Shown: positions 16,072 through 26,137, counted from the stretch's first letter. The stretch is DNA of 64,000 bases from Hydrogenophaga sp. (GCF_030651625.1 NZ_JAUSCF010000031.1:248001-312000), one strand, 5' to 3'. Program-made: numbers and translations. Notes: generated by a model not told the origin, from the sequence alone.

Positions 16072-19020
16072 TCAAAGGCCCTTCAGTGCCAGCTCTGTGG
16101 CCTGCGCTGCCTGTTCCAGCGCAGGCAGCAGAGCACGGGCGCGACCTGGCTGGTCCGCCTGGCGCTCGATGTCCTCGCACAGACGCGCCAGTCCCTGTGC
16201 GCCCACGTTGCCGGCAGAACCCTTGAGCACGTGCGTGGCGTGGCGCAAGGCCTGGGCGTCTTCGGCAGCGACTGCCCGTTTGATCTCAACGGTTCGGCTT
16301 CCGAGCGAGGACAGGAATTCACCGATGATCTCGCGGCGAAGACTACCTGTGGCGTCATCGAACTCTGCGAAAGCCTCCCAGCGTTCCGGGTCGATCCAGT
16401 TCTTCTCCGCTGCGTCGGTCTTGGCCTGTACGGTTCCGGAAGTGGCTTCGCTGCTCACCACGTCGAAAGCGGCAATGGGCGACTTTCGTGCTGTGAGCTG
16501 GCGCAATGTGTGCGCCAGATGCGCCAGGTTGAGTGGCTTCGGAAGGTAGTCGCTCATGCCGGCGTCCAGGCATCGCTGGCGGTCCTCGCCCAGCGAGGAC
16601 GCAGAGACGCCCACCATGGCGGGTGCTTGGGCCCCGAGTTGCTCGAGGATGGCTCGTGCTGTCGCCATGCCATCGAGTTCTGGCATGTGGCTGTCCAGCA
16701 GCACCACGGCAAAGGGGCGACCCAGCTGCTGCGCCTGGGTCACTGCAGCGAGCGCCATGCGGCCATTGGCAGCAGCGTCCGGTTGGTAACCCAGGTGCTG
16801 CAGCATCGCTTCTGCCACTTTGAGGTTGATCGGGTTGTCGTCAACCACCAGGACACGCTGTTGATCGGTGGCGCAGGGCAGATCGGCCACCACAGCTGAT
16901 GGAATGAGGGCGGGGTCGGCCGCCGCCGAGCGGATGGTGAAGCGAAATGTGGACCCCACGCCTGGCTGGCTGTCGACCGTGATCTGCCCACCCATCATTT
17001 CCACCAGGTGCTTGCAGATCATCAGACCCAGCCCGGTGCCGCCATACACGCGTGTGGTGGACGTGTCACCCTGTGCAAAAGGCTGGAAGAGCGCGCCGAT
17101 GCTGTCCGGCTTGATGCCCACGCCCGTGTCGCTCACGCTGAAGTTCAGAACGGTGCCATTGGCATCGGGTTCCTGCCAGACCCGCAATGTGACCTCGCCC
17201 TGGTTGGTGAACTTGATGGCGTTGGACAGCAGGTTGATCAGCACCTGGCGCAATCGCGTGATGTCCCCGATCACAGCTTGCGGCACATCTGCTGCAATGT
17301 GCAAGGTCAGGTGCAGCCCTTTTTCCTGGGCGCGCAGCAACAGGATGTCGTGCGCCTGCTTGATGGCGGCGCGGAGATCGAAGGCCTGCTGTTCCAGTGT
17401 GAGCTTGCCCGCCTCGATGCGCGAGAAATCCAGAATGTCATCGACCACGGACAACAGCTGTTCGCTCGACACTTTGAGCACACCCAGCAAGTCTTGCTGG
17501 GCTTGCGTGAGCGGTGTTTCATTGAGCAGGTCGCTCATGCCGACCACGCCATTGAGTGGCGTGCGAATTTCATGGCTCATGACCGCCAGGAATCCGGCTT
17601 TGGCCTTCACGGCGGCCAGCGCTTCTTCTCGCGAAGCCGCCAGTTCGGCGGTGCGCTGCCGAACCCGCTCTTCAAGCAACAGTGCGGCTTCGCGCAACTG
17701 CTCGTTCTTCTCGCGTATCTCGCGGGTGGAGCTTTTCAAGGACTGGGCACTGTCATGCAGCACCTTGGACAGCAGGTGCACCTCCTTGAACCCGGCTTTC
17801 TGTTGCACCACTGGCACCTGACCCGCGCCCACAGCGGTCGCAGAAGCGATGAGCAACTGAAACTGCCCCGACAGACCTCTGGCCACCATGTAGGCAAGAA
17901 CACCTGCAAGGGCAATGAGTGCAATCAAGGCACCCAGCGCCACTTGCCGGGCCTGGATGACCTGGTGGGTGAAATCCGATTCGGGGGCCACCACGATCAA
18001 TTGCCAGTTCAGGTTGTACTTTTGGCCGAACGGACGCTGCAGGGCGATCAGACGGTTGGAGCCCAATCCCAGCCATTGCTTCCAGTCTGATGCTGTATCC
18101 AGCCTCACCAGACCCGGGTTGTGTCGCAGGGTATCGCGGTATTGCGCGCTGAGCTGGGTGAAGGACTCACGCACCAGCAGGTCCTGGCTTTGCAGGGGTG
18201 AGAGGCGCTGGAACTTGTTGTTCACCTCGACACTGAGGTCTTCGTCCACCGAAGACGCGACAAGCAGACCCTGGCTGTCGACCAGGTAAGTCACGGCGTT
18301 TTCGCTGATACGGGAACTGCGGATCAGGTCGGTCAGGCGGGCCAGACTCATGTCGACGGCGAGCACACCCAGCACGGTGCGGTTGTCGGTGTCGAATATC
18401 GGGTGCGCCAGGGTCAGGTCAAACTGCGCTTTGACCGCCGACCGGTACACATCGGTGAACGTGCGCTGACCGGTGCTCATGGCCAGTTGGTACCAGGGAC
18501 GTTTGCGCGGATCGTAAACGCTCGTTTCTGTTCGAACCAACTTGCTGCGATCGCCGGGCTGGTCGATCAGAAAGTGTCTTCGGCCGCTGTCGCCGGGCCG
18601 GATCTCGCGCACGATGAAGCCGTGGCTTTCCCGCTCCAGACCGAAGAACGAGCCGTCGGCGGTGCCCACGTAGAGGTAGGGCACGTTGGGTGACTGCTGG
18701 GTCAGCGCGTAGGCCATGGTTTCAAAAGCAGCCGTGTCCGTGAGCCAGTTCCGGGTGCGCTCGGCCTCGGCGCCGGAAGCCACAAAAGGGGGCACCAGGG
18801 CGTTCACCACCGTGTGAGATTCACCCAGGTGGGCCAGTGCACCCACGTCCACGCGATGCGCGGCCTGGCTCATGGCGTTCTCGGCCAGGGTGTTGATGGA
18901 GCGGGAGCTGTTGGTGGACAGCAGCCACGCCGCCAGCAAGGCAGGGATCAACGCCGCCAGCACCAGGGCGGCGATCAGCGTGGGGCCTATGGACAGGCGT
19001 CTGCCGAACAACAATTTCAT
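16072..19020 (-). CDS. Hybrid sensor histidine kinase (dCache-HisKA-HATPase-REC-HPt)
   Basis: This is a 982-residue membrane phosphorelay kinase. A first membrane helix (about 12-34) is followed by a periplasmic Cache-type sensor (about 40-345) and a second helix (about 370-395). A helical linker leads to HisKA with phospho-acceptor His483 (MSHEIRTPLNG), a HATPase domain (NLLSNAIKFTN, DTGVGI, GGTGLGL), a receiver with Asp776 (LLDSHMPELDG), and an HPt domain with His930 (HVLKGSAGN). The start at 19020 immediately precedes the first helix. It lies 73 bp downstream of the gene for a response regulator with a cyclase-like output, its probable partner. The ligand is unknown; small organic ligands are typical for Cache domains. 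Confidence 0.93.
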   Translation of the reverse strand: MKLLFGRRLSIGPTLIAALVLAALIPALLAAWLLSTNSSRSINTLAENAMSQAAHRVDVGALAHLGESHTVVNALVPPFVASGAEAERTRNWLTDTAAFETMAYALTQQSPNVPYLYVGTADGSFFGLERESHGFIVREIRPGDSGRRHFLIDQPGDRSKLVRTETSVYDPRKRPWYQLAMSTGQRTFTDVYRSAVKAQFDLTLAHPIFDTDNRTVLGVLAVDMSLARLTDLIRSSRISENAVTYLVDSQGLLVASSVDEDLSVEVNNKFQRLSPLQSQDLLVRESFTQLSAQYRDTLRHNPGLVRLDTASDWKQWLGLGSNRLIALQRPFGQKYNLNWQLIVVAPESDFTHQVIQARQVALGALIALIALAGVLAYMVARGLSGQFQLLIASATAVGAGQVPVVQQKAGFKEVHLLSKVLHDSAQSLKSSTREIREKNEQLREAALLLEERVRQRTAELAASREEALAAVKAKAGFLAVMSHEIRTPLNGVVGMSDLLNETPLTQAQQDLLGVLKVSSEQLLSVVDDILDFSRIEAGKLTLEQQAFDLRAAIKQAHDILLLRAQEKGLHLTLHIAADVPQAVIGDITRLRQVLINLLSNAIKFTNQGEVTLRVWQEPDANGTVLNFSVSDTGVGIKPDSIGALFQPFAQGDTSTTRVYGGTGLGLMICKHLVEMMGGQITVDSQPGVGSTFRFTIRSAAADPALIPSAVVADLPCATDQQRVLVVDDNPINLKVAEAMLQHLGYQPDAAANGRMALAAVTQAQQLGRPFAVVLLDSHMPELDGMATARAILEQLGAQAPAMVGVSASSLGEDRQRCLDAGMSDYLPKPLNLAHLAHTLRQLTARKSPIAAFDVVSSEATSGTVQAKTDAAEKNWIDPERWEAFAEFDDATGSLRREIIGEFLSSLGSRTVEIKRAVAAEDAQALRHATHVLKGSAGNVGAQGLARLCEDIERQADQPGRARALLPALEQAAQATELALKGL

Positions 19021-19093
19021 GCGCAAGGCGTTTTCAGGAACGAAGAAAAGGCGGGTACACGCGCGTGGTCGCCAGCCACCCGAATCGACTGCT

Positions 19094-20215
19094 TCAGTTG
19101 GGCAAGGGCTCGACCAGACAAACGTCCATGGGATCGACGCGGTGGGGCAGGGCAAGCAGGTACCGGCGCACGGGGTGCACCGCTCCAGTGACGCTGCGCA
19201 ATACCTGAGCCGACACCGTGATACCCGTCCGCCCTGGGTACTGGGCATGCTTTTGCAGTGCCACGGCATCCATCACGGTTTCGCCAACGGGCACCGATTG
19301 TGCCGCACCCCCCAGCAGACCATCGAGGCGCATCATGGCCACCGGCCCAACGTGAAGGGCCACGCCCAGGTCCACACTCTCAAGGCCGTTGCGTGGTGCC
19401 AGTGTCTGCACAAAGCTGTTCAATCCCGAAACCGCCTTGCGCAGCGCCAGCGCCGCCTTGGCGGCCCGCAGGCCATGTGGCGACGATGTGGGCGCAGCGG
19501 AGCCGTCCGCAAACACGGCGACCACACCATCACCCAGAAACTGCAGGCTGTGTGCGCCGAACAGGAACACGGTGTCGCCACAGCTGTCATAAAACCGCTT
19601 GAGCAGTTGCGCCATGTCCTGAGCGCTCAATGCGCTGTTCCATGCCCCGTGATTCACCAGGCCTGCGCTGAGCACGGTGGCCTGATCATGGTGGCTGGCC
19701 TTGCGTGCTGTGCCTCCGCCTGGCCATTGCTCGTTCAGGGCGCGCGCCAGACGCTCTTCATAGGCATCGCTGAGGTCGCGCGCCTGTGCATGGAGGGCGC
19801 CGGTCAGGGCCGCCTGAACCTGCAGGTCCAGCGACTGGGCGCGCATGTGGTTCTTGTTGACCTGGGCCATGACCGCTTCGGCCAGTTCGCGGGCACGAAA
19901 GGGCTTGGCAATGTAGTCGTCAGCACCCAGATTCATGCCATGTCGCATGTCGCGACGTTCCTGAAGGGATGTCAGAAAGATGAATGGCGTCAGTGCGCTG
20001 ACCGGGTGCGCGCGCACTCGCTCCAGCAGCTCCAGACCACTGAGACCGGGCATGTCGATGTCGCTCACGATGACATCCGGGCGCAGCTTCTGAATGCTTT
20101 CCCAGGCGGTGGCACCGTCCGACACGGCGACCACATCATGACCTTTCTTTTCCAGGACCACTGTCAGCAATTTGAGCGTGCCCGGGTCGTCCTCTGCCAC
20201 CACAATCAATGTCAT
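19094..20215 (-). CDS. Response regulator with degenerate class III cyclase domain
   Basis: This 373-residue protein has an N-terminal receiver with acidic pocket EDD, phospho-acceptor Asp52 (SDIDMPG), Thr82 and Lys104 (AKPF). The C-terminal half (from about residue 178) aligns with adenylate/guanylate cyclase domains and keeps LGDGVVAVF. The first metal-binding Asp is replaced (TVLSAGLVN where F-A/S-D-I/L is expected), and the AVNxAxR block reads ETVMDAVALQ, losing the Asn and Arg. It is therefore probably catalytically dead and may work by binding a partner. It lies directly upstream of the hybrid kinase gene on the same strand. Confidence 0.85.
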   Translation of the reverse strand: MTLIVVAEDDPGTLKLLTVVLEKKGHDVVAVSDGATAWESIQKLRPDVIVSDIDMPGLSGLELLERVRAHPVSALTPFIFLTSLQERRDMRHGMNLGADDYIAKPFRARELAEAVMAQVNKNHMRAQSLDLQVQAALTGALHAQARDLSDAYEERLARALNEQWPGGGTARKASHHDQATVLSAGLVNHGAWNSALSAQDMAQLLKRFYDSCGDTVFLFGAHSLQFLGDGVVAVFADGSAAPTSSPHGLRAAKAALALRKAVSGLNSFVQTLAPRNGLESVDLGVALHVGPVAMMRLDGLLGGAAQSVPVGETVMDAVALQKHAQYPGRTGITVSAQVLRSVTGAVHPVRRYLLALPHRVDPMDVCLVEPLPN

Positions 20216-20375
20216 ATCGGATCACAGGTTCTTCTATTTGGAATGAACCATGCTAGCCCGGCGGTGGACAAAAACGGGTGTCAAGGGTCGCAGTGCGACC
20301 GCAATGTGTGACGGATTGCCGCCGACTGTGCGTTTGGAGCGTGCCTGGACGCTACGTGGGGGCCGTCAACCCCGC

Positions 20376-21860
20376 TTACCGCACGTCGGCATTGAACTTC
20401 CATGCCGTCTTCTGCCAGGCGAACACCTCTTCACCGATCAGCCAGGCCGACTGGGGATAGCGCTTGGCCCAACCGGGATTGCTTGTCAGCTTGAACGACC
20501 CCGTCTTGTAGCTCAGGCGGATCGATTCGTGTTCTGGCATCTGGCGGGCGTGACAGAGCAGCACCGCCAGACGCAGACACATCAATTGTTTGGCAAACAG
20601 CTCGTCCCCGAGCGACTGTTCCAGTTTGCGCAGCTTGCCCCGCTGGCCCAGCACCAACTGGCTCATGCGATGCAGCTCGGGAAACGAGAAGCCCGGGGCA
20701 TCCACGTTGTCCAGGATGTATGCACCGTGGTAATAGGAGCGGTCGTGGGAAATGTGGGTGCCGATTTCGTGCAGGCGCGCTGCCCAGGCCAGTTTTTGAG
20801 AGTACCGCTCGTTCTGTGCGTCGACAGCAGCGACCTGCGAAAACAGCGCGGTGCTCACCGTGCTCACCCGCTGCGCCTGGGCTTCGTCGATGGAAAAGCG
20901 CTCTCCCAGCCAACGCACCGTGCGCTCGCGCACGTCGCCGCCGTCGGTTTCCCGGTCGATCAGGTCGTACAGCGCCCCCTGGCGCAATGCGCCTTGCGCC
21001 GGCAGCAATTGCTGAATGTCGAAAAGATCAAAGATGGCGCAAAGCACGCTCAGACCACCCGCAATCACGGGGCGGCGGTCGTCCTTGAGACCGTCAAGCT
21101 TGACCTGATCGACATGGCCCGCTTTGATGAATCGGTCGACAAGCCAGTTCAAACCCGAACGGGTGATCACACCTGACGCCCAGCCGTTGGCCGACAGCAT
21201 CTCCATCACGGCACCCACTGTGCCTGAGGAACCGTACGCGGCGCTCCATTCAGACGGGGGGAAACTGTCCAGCGCTTCATCGAGCACCGCCTTGGCCGCC
21301 ACTTCGGCTGTCTTGAAGGCGCTGGCCGAGAAAACGCCGCGGGGAAAGTACTTGCCTGACCAGGCCACACTGCCCAGTCTGTAGGACTCCATGCGGTGGG
21401 CTTTGTAGCCCTCGCCCAGAATCATTTCGGTGGAGCGGCCGCCAATGTCGAACACCAGCCGCTTTTCGTCCGATTGCGGCAGCAGGCGCGACACACCTTG
21501 ATAGATCAACCGCGCCTCTTCCTGACCGGAGACCACCTCGATGGCGAACCCCAGGATGGCCTGGGCCTGCTTGAGGAAGTCGTCCCGGTTTCGCGCTTCA
21601 CGCAGGGTCTGTGTGGCCACCGCGCGCACTTGCTGCTTCTTGAAACCGTGCAAGCGCTCGGCGAAGCGCGCCAGGCATTCCCAGCCGCGCTCCATGGCGG
21701 CCTGGCTCAGGTTCTTGTTTTCGTCGAGACCGTTGCCCTGACGAACGGTCTCCTTGAGGTATTCGATCCGCTCGATGTGACCCGAGTGGTAGCGGCCAAT
21801 TTCCAGCCGGAAACTGTTGGAGCCGAGGTCGACCGCGGCCAGAAGCGTTCCGTTTTGCAT
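20376..21860 (-). CDS. ppx: Exopolyphosphatase, Ppx/GppA family
   Basis: The enzyme releases phosphate from polyphosphate ends (Ppx), or hydrolyses pppGpp if GppA-like. The 494-residue protein has the ASKHA motifs AAVDLGSNSFRLEIGR at its start, the catalytic-glutamate region SGQEEARLIYQGV, VFDIGGRSTEM and GSSGTVGA. The C-terminal helical domain contains HEIGTHISHDRSYYHGAYIL, an HD-like segment. The start at 21860 matches the usual family N-terminus; an in-frame ATG at 21932 would add 24 residues. It is divergent from pstS, so the Pho box between them could affect both. Confidence 0.92.
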   Translation of the reverse strand: MQNGTLLAAVDLGSNSFRLEIGRYHSGHIERIEYLKETVRQGNGLDENKNLSQAAMERGWECLARFAERLHGFKKQQVRAVATQTLREARNRDDFLKQAQAILGFAIEVVSGQEEARLIYQGVSRLLPQSDEKRLVFDIGGRSTEMILGEGYKAHRMESYRLGSVAWSGKYFPRGVFSASAFKTAEVAAKAVLDEALDSFPPSEWSAAYGSSGTVGAVMEMLSANGWASGVITRSGLNWLVDRFIKAGHVDQVKLDGLKDDRRPVIAGGLSVLCAIFDLFDIQQLLPAQGALRQGALYDLIDRETDGGDVRERTVRWLGERFSIDEAQAQRVSTVSTALFSQVAAVDAQNERYSQKLAWAARLHEIGTHISHDRSYYHGAYILDNVDAPGFSFPELHRMSQLVLGQRGKLRKLEQSLGDELFAKQLMCLRLAVLLCHARQMPEHESIRLSYKTGSFKLTSNPGWAKRYPQSAWLIGEEVFAWQKTAWKFNADVR

Positions 21861-22188
21861 GCGTGCTGCGTTGGCCGGCGACCGGCCCTCCGCGAATCCT
21901 GAATCTGTTGGGTTGCGGAGATTGTGACGCATCGACGGCCGGTGAACCGCACTCCGAACCGCCGTTTGGTAAATCGAAAGTGGCAGCGAAAGGGTTGCAG
22001 GCCAAAGATTTCTGGGCGCTTTCCGGGTGCCCTGCAGGTGATCAACAGCGATGCCGGGATTGGAGCTGCAGGTGCCAAGGCGCAAGCATGACAAGTCTGC
22101 ACATGTCACACAGTTGTCACATTGGGCTCATAGAGTCCTGCCTAGCACTTTTCTTTTCCTTTTCCCCCAACCCCTGAGAGGACTCTCA
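21861..22188. promoter_or_regulatory. Divergent ppx-pstS intergenic region
   Basis: This 328-bp gap contains a Pho box (22103-22120) and a -10-like TAGAGT (22131-22136) for pstS. Two copies of CTGCAGGTG (22032 and 22068) precede them. No convincing promoter for ppx could be picked out by eye. There is no ORF with a plausible ribosome binding site on either strand. Confidence 0.5.
22103..22120 (+). promoter_or_regulatory. Pho box upstream of pstS
   Basis: ATGTCAC-ACAG-TTGTCAC fits the 7-4-7 direct-repeat layout, with both heptamers ending GTCAC. The -10-like TAGAGT begins 10 bases after the second heptamer, as in PhoB-activated promoters. This predicts strong induction of pstSCAB-phoU-phoBR when phosphate is scarce. 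Confidence 0.8.
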
Positions 22189-23223
22189 ATGAACACCAAA
22201 CGCACTTTGCTCAAGACCGTGGCCGCTGCCGCGCTGGCTTCCCTGGCCATGGGTTCCGCCATGGCCGCCGACATCACGGGCGCTGGCGCTACGTTCCCTT
22301 TCCCCATCTACGCCAAGTGGGCAGAGATGTACAAGGCCCAGACCGGCACTGGCATGAACTACCAGTCCATCGGCTCGTCCGGCGGTATGCGTCAGATCCG
22401 CGCCAAGACCGTGGCCTTTGGTGCTACTGACGCACCGATCAGCGGTGAAGAGCTCGACAAGGACGGCATGGTCCAGTTCCCCGCCATCATCGGTGGAACC
22501 ATTCCTGTGTTCAACCTGGAAGGCTTCGCTCAGGGTGAAGTGCGCATCAACGGCCAAGTACTGGCTGAAATGTTCATGGGCAAAATCTCCAACTGGAACG
22601 ATCCCAAAATTGCCGCTTTGAACCCCGGCAAGACCTTTCCCAGTCAGGCAGTGACTGTGGTGCACCGCGCGGACGGTTCGGGCACGACCTTCAACTTCAC
22701 CGATTACCTGACCGCTGTCAGCAAGGACTGGGCCGACACCGTCGGTAAAGGCGCTGCCGTCAAGTGGCCAGCTCCCACCTCCATCGGTGGCCGTGGCAAC
22801 GAAGGCGTGGCCGCCAACGTGAGCCGTACCCGTGGTGCCATCGGCTACGTTGAGTACGCCTACGCCAAGAAGAACAACATTCCATACATGTCCATGCTGA
22901 ACGCCGATGGCCAGTATGTGCGTCCGGACGAGAAGTCGTTTGAAGCTGCAGCTGCCGGCGTGGACTGGTTCAGCGTTCCCGGCATGGGCGTGTCCATGGT
23001 CAACGCCAAAGGTGCGAACAGCTGGCCCATCAGCACGGCTTCGTTCATCGTGATGTACAAAGAGCCGACCAACAAGGCCGAATCCGCTGAAGTGCTCAAG
23101 TTCTTTGACTGGGCTTTCAAGAACGGTGGCGCAGCCGCTGTTGAGTTGGACTACGTGCCCATGCCTGCCGCAGTGACGCAGCAGATCGCTACCCGCGTGT
23201 GGTCGCAGATCAACAACAAGTGA
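22189..23223 (+). CDS. pstS: Phosphate ABC transporter substrate-binding protein PstS
   Basis: PstS is the periplasmic high-affinity phosphate receptor for PstCAB. The 344-residue precursor has a Sec signal peptide with probable cleavage after AMA (residue 25), then the mature start ADITGAGATFPFPIY. Phosphate-binding segments are visible as GAGATFP, SIGSSGGMRQI, RADGSGTTFNFTDYL and GGRGNEGVAANV. The start has GAGAGGA just upstream. It is the first gene of the pst-pho operon and is separated from pstC by a terminator-like hairpin that could leave extra pstS mRNA. Confidence 0.97.
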   Translation: MNTKRTLLKTVAAAALASLAMGSAMAADITGAGATFPFPIYAKWAEMYKAQTGTGMNYQSIGSSGGMRQIRAKTVAFGATDAPISGEELDKDGMVQFPAIIGGTIPVFNLEGFAQGEVRINGQVLAEMFMGKISNWNDPKIAALNPGKTFPSQAVTVVHRADGSGTTFNFTDYLTAVSKDWADTVGKGAAVKWPAPTSIGGRGNEGVAANVSRTRGAIGYVEYAYAKKNNIPYMSMLNADGQYVRPDEKSFEAAAAGVDWFSVPGMGVSMVNAKGANSWPISTASFIVMYKEPTNKAESAEVLKFFDWAFKNGGAAAVELDYVPMPAAVTQQIATRVWSQINNK

Positions 23224-23245
23224 TAGCGGGCTGAATGCCCACGTA

Positions 23246-23283
23246 AACCCATCGGCTGGCTCTGGCCGGCTGATGGGTTTTTG
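23246..23283 (+). terminator. Terminator/attenuator between pstS and pstC
   Basis: The arms beginning AACCCATCGGCTGGC (23246-23260) pair with GCCGGCTGATGGGTT (about 23265-23279) at 15 positions, with one A-G-type mismatch region and one G-T pair. TTTTT follows. Because pstCAB must still be expressed, this is likely a partial terminator that keeps PstS in excess over the membrane parts, a common arrangement for binding-protein operons. Confidence 0.75.
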
Positions 23284-23321
23284 CAGTTAAATGACTGTCA
23301 CATTGATCCGGAGGGGATTCG

Positions 23322-24344
23322 ATGAACAACACAACAACGACTGACAGCAGCATGTCCAGTTCCACTTTCAGCAGCGGCAAGCCCGATCAACGCAGCGATG
23401 AATCCATGCGAGCGGTCGCGAGCCGTGCCCGCATTCAGGACTTTGTTTTCCACCGCCTGACTCAGACTTTTTCCCTGTTGGTTTTGATCGCCCTGGTGGG
23501 CATCATCATCTCGCTGTTTTACAACGCCTGGCCCACTTTCCAGAAGTTTGGTTTGGCGTTCGTCACCACCATCGAGTGGGACATCATCAACGAAGAATAC
23601 GGTGCCGCGATCTCTATTGTCGGTACGCTGCTGAGTGCATCCATTGCCATGGTGATTGCAGTGCCTTTGGCATTCGGCATCGCGGTATTCCTCACAGAGA
23701 CCTGTCCGGTCTGGCTGCGCCGCCCACTTGGCACTGCGATTGAGCTGCTGGCCGCTGTGCCGTCCATCATCTATGGCATGTTCGGCCTGTTCGTGTTTGC
23801 GCCCATCTTCGCCGACTACATGCAGGTGCCTTTACAACAGGTATTGGGCGGTATGCCCCTGGTGGGGTGGCTCTTTGGGGGGGCCACCAATGGCCTCGGC
23901 ATCATGGCAGCGGGCATCATCCTGGCATTCATGGTGCTGCCCTTCATTGCCGCCGTGATGCGTGACGTGTTCGAGATCACGCCCCCCATTTTGCGGGAAT
24001 CGGCATACGGCCTGGGTTGCACCACCTGGGAAGTGGTGGGCAAGGTGGTGTTGCCTTACACGCAAAAAGGGGTTGTGGGCGGAATCATGCTGGGGCTGGG
24101 TCGCGCACTGGGCGAAACCATGGCGGTCACCTTTGTGATCGGCAACGCGAACCGCATGCCCAACTCCCTGTTCGCGCCTGGAACGTCCATCGCTTCGGTG
24201 CTGGCCAATGAATTCGGCGAAGCAGAAGGCCTGCACTTCAACACCCTGTTTGCACTGGCCTTCGTCCTGTTCTGTATTACGTTTGTGGTGCTTGCTCTGG
24301 CCAAGTGGATGATCATCCGTGCCGAGAGAGCCAAGGGCAATTGA
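23322..24344 (+). CDS. pstC: Phosphate ABC transporter permease PstC
   Basis: PstC is one of the two membrane subunits of the Pst importer. The 340-residue protein has six predicted membrane helices after a hydrophilic N-terminal tail of about 45 residues (Ser/Thr-rich at first). The EAA-like loop contacting PstB is seen as [20 protein letters not shown], followed by [26 protein letters not shown] lies 6 bases before the ATG. It is about 20 residues longer at the N-terminus than E. coli PstC, as is common in Burkholderiales. Confidence 0.95.
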   Translation: MNNTTTTDSSMSSSTFSSGKPDQRSDESMRAVASRARIQDFVFHRLTQTFSLLVLIALVGIIISLFYNAWPTFQKFGLAFVTTIEWDIINEEYGAAISIVGTLLSASIAMVIAVPLAFGIAVFLTETCPVWLRRPLGTAIELLAAVPSIIYGMFGLFVFAPIFADYMQVPLQQVLGGMPLVGWLFGGATNGLGIMAAGIILAFMVLPFIAAVMRDVFEITPPILRESAYGLGCTTWEVVGKVVLPYTQKGVVGGIMLGLGRALGETMAVTFVIGNANRMPNSLFAPGTSIASVLANEFGEAEGLHFNTLFALAFVLFCITFVVLALAKWMIIRAERAKGN

Positions 24345-24369
24345 ACTGACTGTCGAGCGAGATACCACC

Positions 24370-25224
24370 ATGGAAATGAACAAAAATCTGTACGCCCGCC
24401 GCCGTCGCACCAACTGGATCGGTCTGACGCTTTCGATGACCGCCATGACCCTTGGCCTGACAGTACTGCTCTGGATCTTGTGGGTGCTGTTCTCCAACGG
24501 CATTGCGGGTCTGGATGGCAACATCTTCACGGCCGACACACCCGCTCCGGGTTCTGAAGGCGGTGGCCTGCGCAATGCCTTGCTCGGCAGCTTGATGATC
24601 GTGGGCCTGGCTGTGGTGGTGTCCACGCCCATCGGCATTCTGGCGGGTGTCTATCTTGCCGAATATGGTGACACCAGCAAGACCGCCGAGGTCACGCGCT
24701 TCGTCACCGACATCATGCTCTCGGCCCCGTCGATCGTGCTGGGTCTGTTTGTGTACGCCATCGCCGTGGCAACCGTTGGCAACTTCTCGGGCTATGCGGG
24801 CAGCCTGGCGCTTTCATTGATTGCCGTTCCGGTGGTCGTTCGCACCACTGAAAACATGCTGCGTCTGGTTCCTGGCAGTTTGCGGGAGGCCGCGTTTGCG
24901 CTGGGTGCGCCCCGCTGGAAAGTGGCCACCATGGTGACATTGCGCGCGGCCAAGAGCGGCGTGATCACCGGTTTGTTGCTTGCCGTTGCGCGCATCGCGG
25001 GCGAAACGGCACCCCTGCTGTTCACTGCGCTCAACAACCAGTTCTTCAGCACCAACATGGGCGGCCCCATGGCCAACCTGCCAGTGGTGATCTTCCAGTT
25101 CGCGCTCAGCCCGTACGACAACTGGATCCGGTTGGCATGGAGCGGCGCGTTGATCATCACCATGACCGTGCTGGTCCTCAATATTCTGGCTCGTGTGGTT
25201 TTCCGCGAAAAAGTCAAAGTCTGA
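24370..25224 (+). CDS. pstA: Phosphate ABC transporter permease PstA
   Basis: PstA is the second permease of the phosphate importer. The 284-residue protein has about six membrane helices. The PstB-contact loop is [20 protein letters not shown] and is followed by [21 protein letters not shown] chose the ATG at 24370 ([13 protein letters not shown]), 25 bp after the pstC stop; a start at 24319 would overlap pstC and is less likely. A short arginine-rich segment (ARRRRTN) precedes the first helix, consistent with a cytoplasmic N-terminus. Confidence 0.94.
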   Translation: MEMNKNLYARRRRTNWIGLTLSMTAMTLGLTVLLWILWVLFSNGIAGLDGNIFTADTPAPGSEGGGLRNALLGSLMIVGLAVVVSTPIGILAGVYLAEYGDTSKTAEVTRFVTDIMLSAPSIVLGLFVYAIAVATVGNFSGYAGSLALSLIAVPVVVRTTENMLRLVPGSLREAAFALGAPRWKVATMVTLRAAKSGVITGLLLAVARIAGETAPLLFTALNNQFFSTNMGGPMANLPVVIFQFALSPYDNWIRLAWSGALIITMTVLVLNILARVVFREKVKV

Positions 25225-25269
25225 CCGCAGCCCACCAGCGCACACATCCCATATCGTCAAGGAATCCTC

Positions 25270-26091
25270 ATGTCTGAAGCCGCTTTTGCAATCAAGCCCG
25301 AAAACTTTGCTGTCAAGACGCCACAGAAGGGCGAGGTACGCAACGCCCTTGAGGTGCGTGATCTGAACTTTTTCTACGGCAAGTTCCAGGGCCTGAAGGA
25401 TGTGTCGATGGATATCCAGGAAAAGCGGGTCACCGCCTTCATCGGTCCGTCTGGCTGCGGAAAATCCACGTTGCTTCGGGCGCTGAATCGCATGTACAGC
25501 CTTTACCCAGGCCAGCGCGCAGAGGGGCAGATCAACTTCTATGGGCAAAACATCCTCGATCCCAAGCAAGACCTGAATTTGCTGCGCGCCCGAATTGGCA
25601 TGGTGTTCCAGAAGCCGACACCTTTCCCCATGTCGATCTATGACAACATCGCCTTTGGTGTGCGCCTGTACGAGAACCTCAACAAGAGCGACATGGACGA
25701 TCGCGTTGAGTGGGCTCTGTCCAAGGCTGCGCTGTGGAACGAGGCCAAGGACAAGCTGGGACAAAACGGCCTTTCGCTCTCAGGTGGTCAGCAGCAACGG
25801 CTGTGCATTGCCCGCAGCGTCGCCGTCAAACCTTCGGTGCTGCTGCTCGACGAACCCACATCGGCGCTGGATCCGATTTCCACCGGCAAGGTGGAAGAAC
25901 TGGTGCACGAACTCAAGGCCGACTACACCATCGCCATCGTGACGCACAACATGCAGCAGGCTGCCCGGTGCAGCGACTTCACCGCCTACATGTACCTGGG
26001 TGAGCTGGTCGAGTTCGGTGCCACCGAACAGATCTTTTTCAAGCCGACGAAGACGGCCACGGAAGACTACATCACGGGCCGTTTCGGCTGA
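25270..26091 (+). CDS. pstB: Phosphate ABC transporter ATPase PstB
   Basis: PstB is the ATPase that powers phosphate import. The 273-residue protein has Walker [10 protein letters not shown], the family-typical [17 protein letters not shown], the Q-loop [16 protein letters not shown], the signature LSGGQQQR, Walker [12 protein letters not shown] and the switch histidine in VTHNMQQA. An N-terminal extension of about 30 residues precedes the core. It lies 45 bp after pstA and 46 bp before phoU in the same operon. Confidence 0.97.
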   Translation: MSEAAFAIKPENFAVKTPQKGEVRNALEVRDLNFFYGKFQGLKDVSMDIQEKRVTAFIGPSGCGKSTLLRALNRMYSLYPGQRAEGQINFYGQNILDPKQDLNLLRARIGMVFQKPTPFPMSIYDNIAFGVRLYENLNKSDMDDRVEWALSKAALWNEAKDKLGQNGLSLSGGQQQRLCIARSVAVKPSVLLLDEPTSALDPISTGKVEELVHELKADYTIAIVTHNMQQAARCSDFTAYMYLGELVEFGATEQIFFKPTKTATEDYITGRFG

Positions 26092-26137
26092 ACGCAAGAG
26101 CGGCAAGGCCATCCATTCTTCAAAGGGAGACCTACAA

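Noticed and set aside
19021..20311. A 479-codon plus-strand frame opposite the response regulator
   Set aside because: The minus strand encodes a receiver domain with all phosphorylation residues. The plus-strand product has no motif.
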